Shown here: positions 45,277-46,150 of the stretch, piece by piece
How positions within the stretch are numbered: position 1 is the first letter of the stretch
Layout of the letters: every line of letters begins with the position of its first letter
Assembly (NCBI GenBank): GCA_902558075.1
Contig: CACECO010000012.1
Span: 1-46,150, forward strand
Direction of reading: 5' to 3'
Source of the DNA: an uncultured Litorivicinus sp.
GTDB taxonomy: Bacteria; Pseudomonadota; Gammaproteobacteria; Pseudomonadales; Litorivicinaceae
Length of the DNA: 46,150 nt
Notes under the pieces: generated by a model
The model's input: the letters and a program-made list of their open reading frames with translations, nothing else
Told to the model about the DNA's origin: nothing
Databases searched by the model: none
Position numbers and translations under genes: made by a program

Positions 45277-46150
45277 AGGGCTGGATCTGATAGCCCGCGA
45301 CTGGCAGATTAACGACCACGTCTCCAACCTCTGGCGCATGATGATCAATTGAGACGCGAACGCTGTCCAAGTAGCGCAGCGGTCCAACGACCACTGGGTC
45401 TGACGTTTCAGCCTGTGGCTTAATTGAAACGCGCATTCCCTGCTTGAGTTTCACACCACATTGCTGAGTAACTCCTGAGGGTGATCGAGGCTCGGAGTTG
45501 GCAGCAATCGTCAAGGCGTCCTCAGCAGGTAAATCCTCATAGGCTTCACAGACAGCGTTATGCACTTCGCGTTCAATACGTTGGATGTTCGCAAACTGCT
45601 GAAGAAACTGAGGACCTTGGTCCCAGCGACCGCGGACAAACCAAGCGAGGTAGGCTATGGTCACGTCAGCGTAAGACAATTCATTCGAGATGAAGCCACC
45701 CTGACCACTAAGCCCGCTATCGATTGAATCTAAATGCGCGGCAAGTTGTAGAATCACCCCCGGTAATTGAGATTTCAGACCCTCCGGAGTCCAGTTCGGC
45801 CCAAAATATAAACCGCCACGATCTTGAATAAACTCTGCAGGTGCTGTGTCGAGAGCTGAGGTTAAAACAACTCTTGCAGCCAAGTTAAACACGGTACCAT
45901 CTGTCCAATCAGTGAAGGCCAGAATTTTTCCGCGTAGCGCGGTGGGCAGCAATTGATGATTATCGGTAACCTCAGTCAGCGCTCGCACAATGTTTTGGGT
46001 GTCACAATAGACATCGGCACCGCTCTGAAGGACAGGTGTTCTTCGGTAACCCGCGGTTAAAGGCATTAGTAATGGCTTTGGTGGTACACGAGGAATTTCC
46101 ACCGATTTCCATGGAATACCTGAGAGTCCAAGCGCTAGGCGAATTTTATG
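45269..46150 (-). CDS. Glutathione S-transferase family protein (5' end beyond window)
   Basis: The frame is open to the right edge; the GTG at 46102 is internal. The 16 codons before it read KIRLALGLSGIPWKSVEIPR, part of the GST thioredoxin-fold domain together with TAGYRRTPVLQSGADVYCDT. A helical domain follows (about to visible residue 205). The last 75 or so residues (GVKLKQGMRVSIKPQAE to the end) form an extra small, beta-rich domain found in one group of bacterial GST homologues. The N-terminal catalytic residue is outside the window. It is co-transcribed with the EamA gene. Confidence 0.87.
   Translation of the reverse strand, partial: HKIRLALGLSGIPWKSVEIPRVPPKPLLMPLTAGYRRTPVLQSGADVYCDTQNIVRALTEVTDNHQLLPTALRGKILAFTDWTDGTVFNLAARVVLTSALDTAPAEFIQDRGGLYFGPNWTPEGLKSQLPGVILQLAAHLDSIDSGLSGQGGFISNELSYADVTIAYLAWFVRGRWDQGPQFLQQFANIQRIEREVHNAVCEAYEDLPAEDALTIAANSEPRSPSGVTQQCGVKLKQGMRVSIKPQAETSDPVVVGPLRYLDSVRVSIDHHAPEVGDVVVNLPVAGYQIQPCE

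Noticed and set aside
1-46150. CRISPR arrays, transposons, prophage, tRNA and rRNA genes
   Set aside because: No regularly spaced direct repeats, transposase or integrase motifs, terminal inverted repeats, tRNA cloverleaf or rRNA sequence was recognised on either strand.

Overview
The window is about 46 kb of chromosomal backbone from a gammaproteobacterium, probably a marine heterotroph with a compact genome. The evidence is the gene order: rluC/rne back to back, murB, kdsB, a Trm112-like gene and lpxK in a row, tesA divergent from an ybbA-ybbP ABC pair, a complete rsxABCDGE-nth cluster, and acs followed by a LuxR-type response regulator. I cannot name genus or species. I see no phage, transposon, CRISPR array, rRNA or tRNA. 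Intergenic space is small; the only long stretches without a gene are the rluC/rne gap (77-414) and the cobalamin riboswitch region (12273-12551).

Layout. (1) 1-3372: the truncated start of rluC, a hairpin-rich leader, and RNase E. (2) 3374-6336, minus strand: lpxK, Trm112-like, kdsB and murB form one overlapping operon for lipid A, Kdo activation and peptidoglycan precursors. (3) 6416-8793, plus: a Cys-based phosphatase translationally coupled to an MsbA-like lipid exporter. (4) 8919-11365: a DUF2062 membrane protein whose gene overlaps lolD tail to tail by 203 bp, then lolD and one LolC/E-type permease. (5) 11421-15025, plus: a CobD/CbiB-AmpE family membrane protein, then a B12 riboswitch with its own promoter, a BtuB-like receptor and a BtuM-like inner-membrane protein. 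This looks like a minimal cobalamin uptake route. (6) 15114-17832, minus: folD, dcd, apbC. (7) 17920-25525, plus: metG, then the Rsx/Rnf electron-transport operon ending in nth.

(8) 25527-31326: argG (minus), pyrC-rnt (plus), then a CrbR/ErdR-like regulator and acs (minus) separated by a strong intrinsic terminator. (9) 31425-35167, minus: ybbA, ybbP and a Sco copper chaperone; tesA diverges on the plus strand with its start codon overlapping that of ybbA. (10) 35748-42300, minus: tadA, purL, rsmJ, dgt. (11) 42394-46150: a possible catabolic patch of a class V aminotransferase and a short BKACE enzyme on the plus strand, facing an EamA permease and a truncated GST-family gene on the minus strand.

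No radically new system is evident. The points most worth following up are the phosphatase-msbA pair beside the lipid A operon, the riboswitch-BtuB-BtuM locus, the folded rne leader with the repeated basic motifs of RNase E, the lolD/DUF2062 antisense overlap, and the uncharacterised aminotransferase/BKACE neighbourhood. Several start codons were moved from the longest open frame to a site with a clear Shine-Dalgarno sequence or family-consistent N-terminus, and two genes cut by the window edges (rluC, GST) were recovered by reading to the edge.
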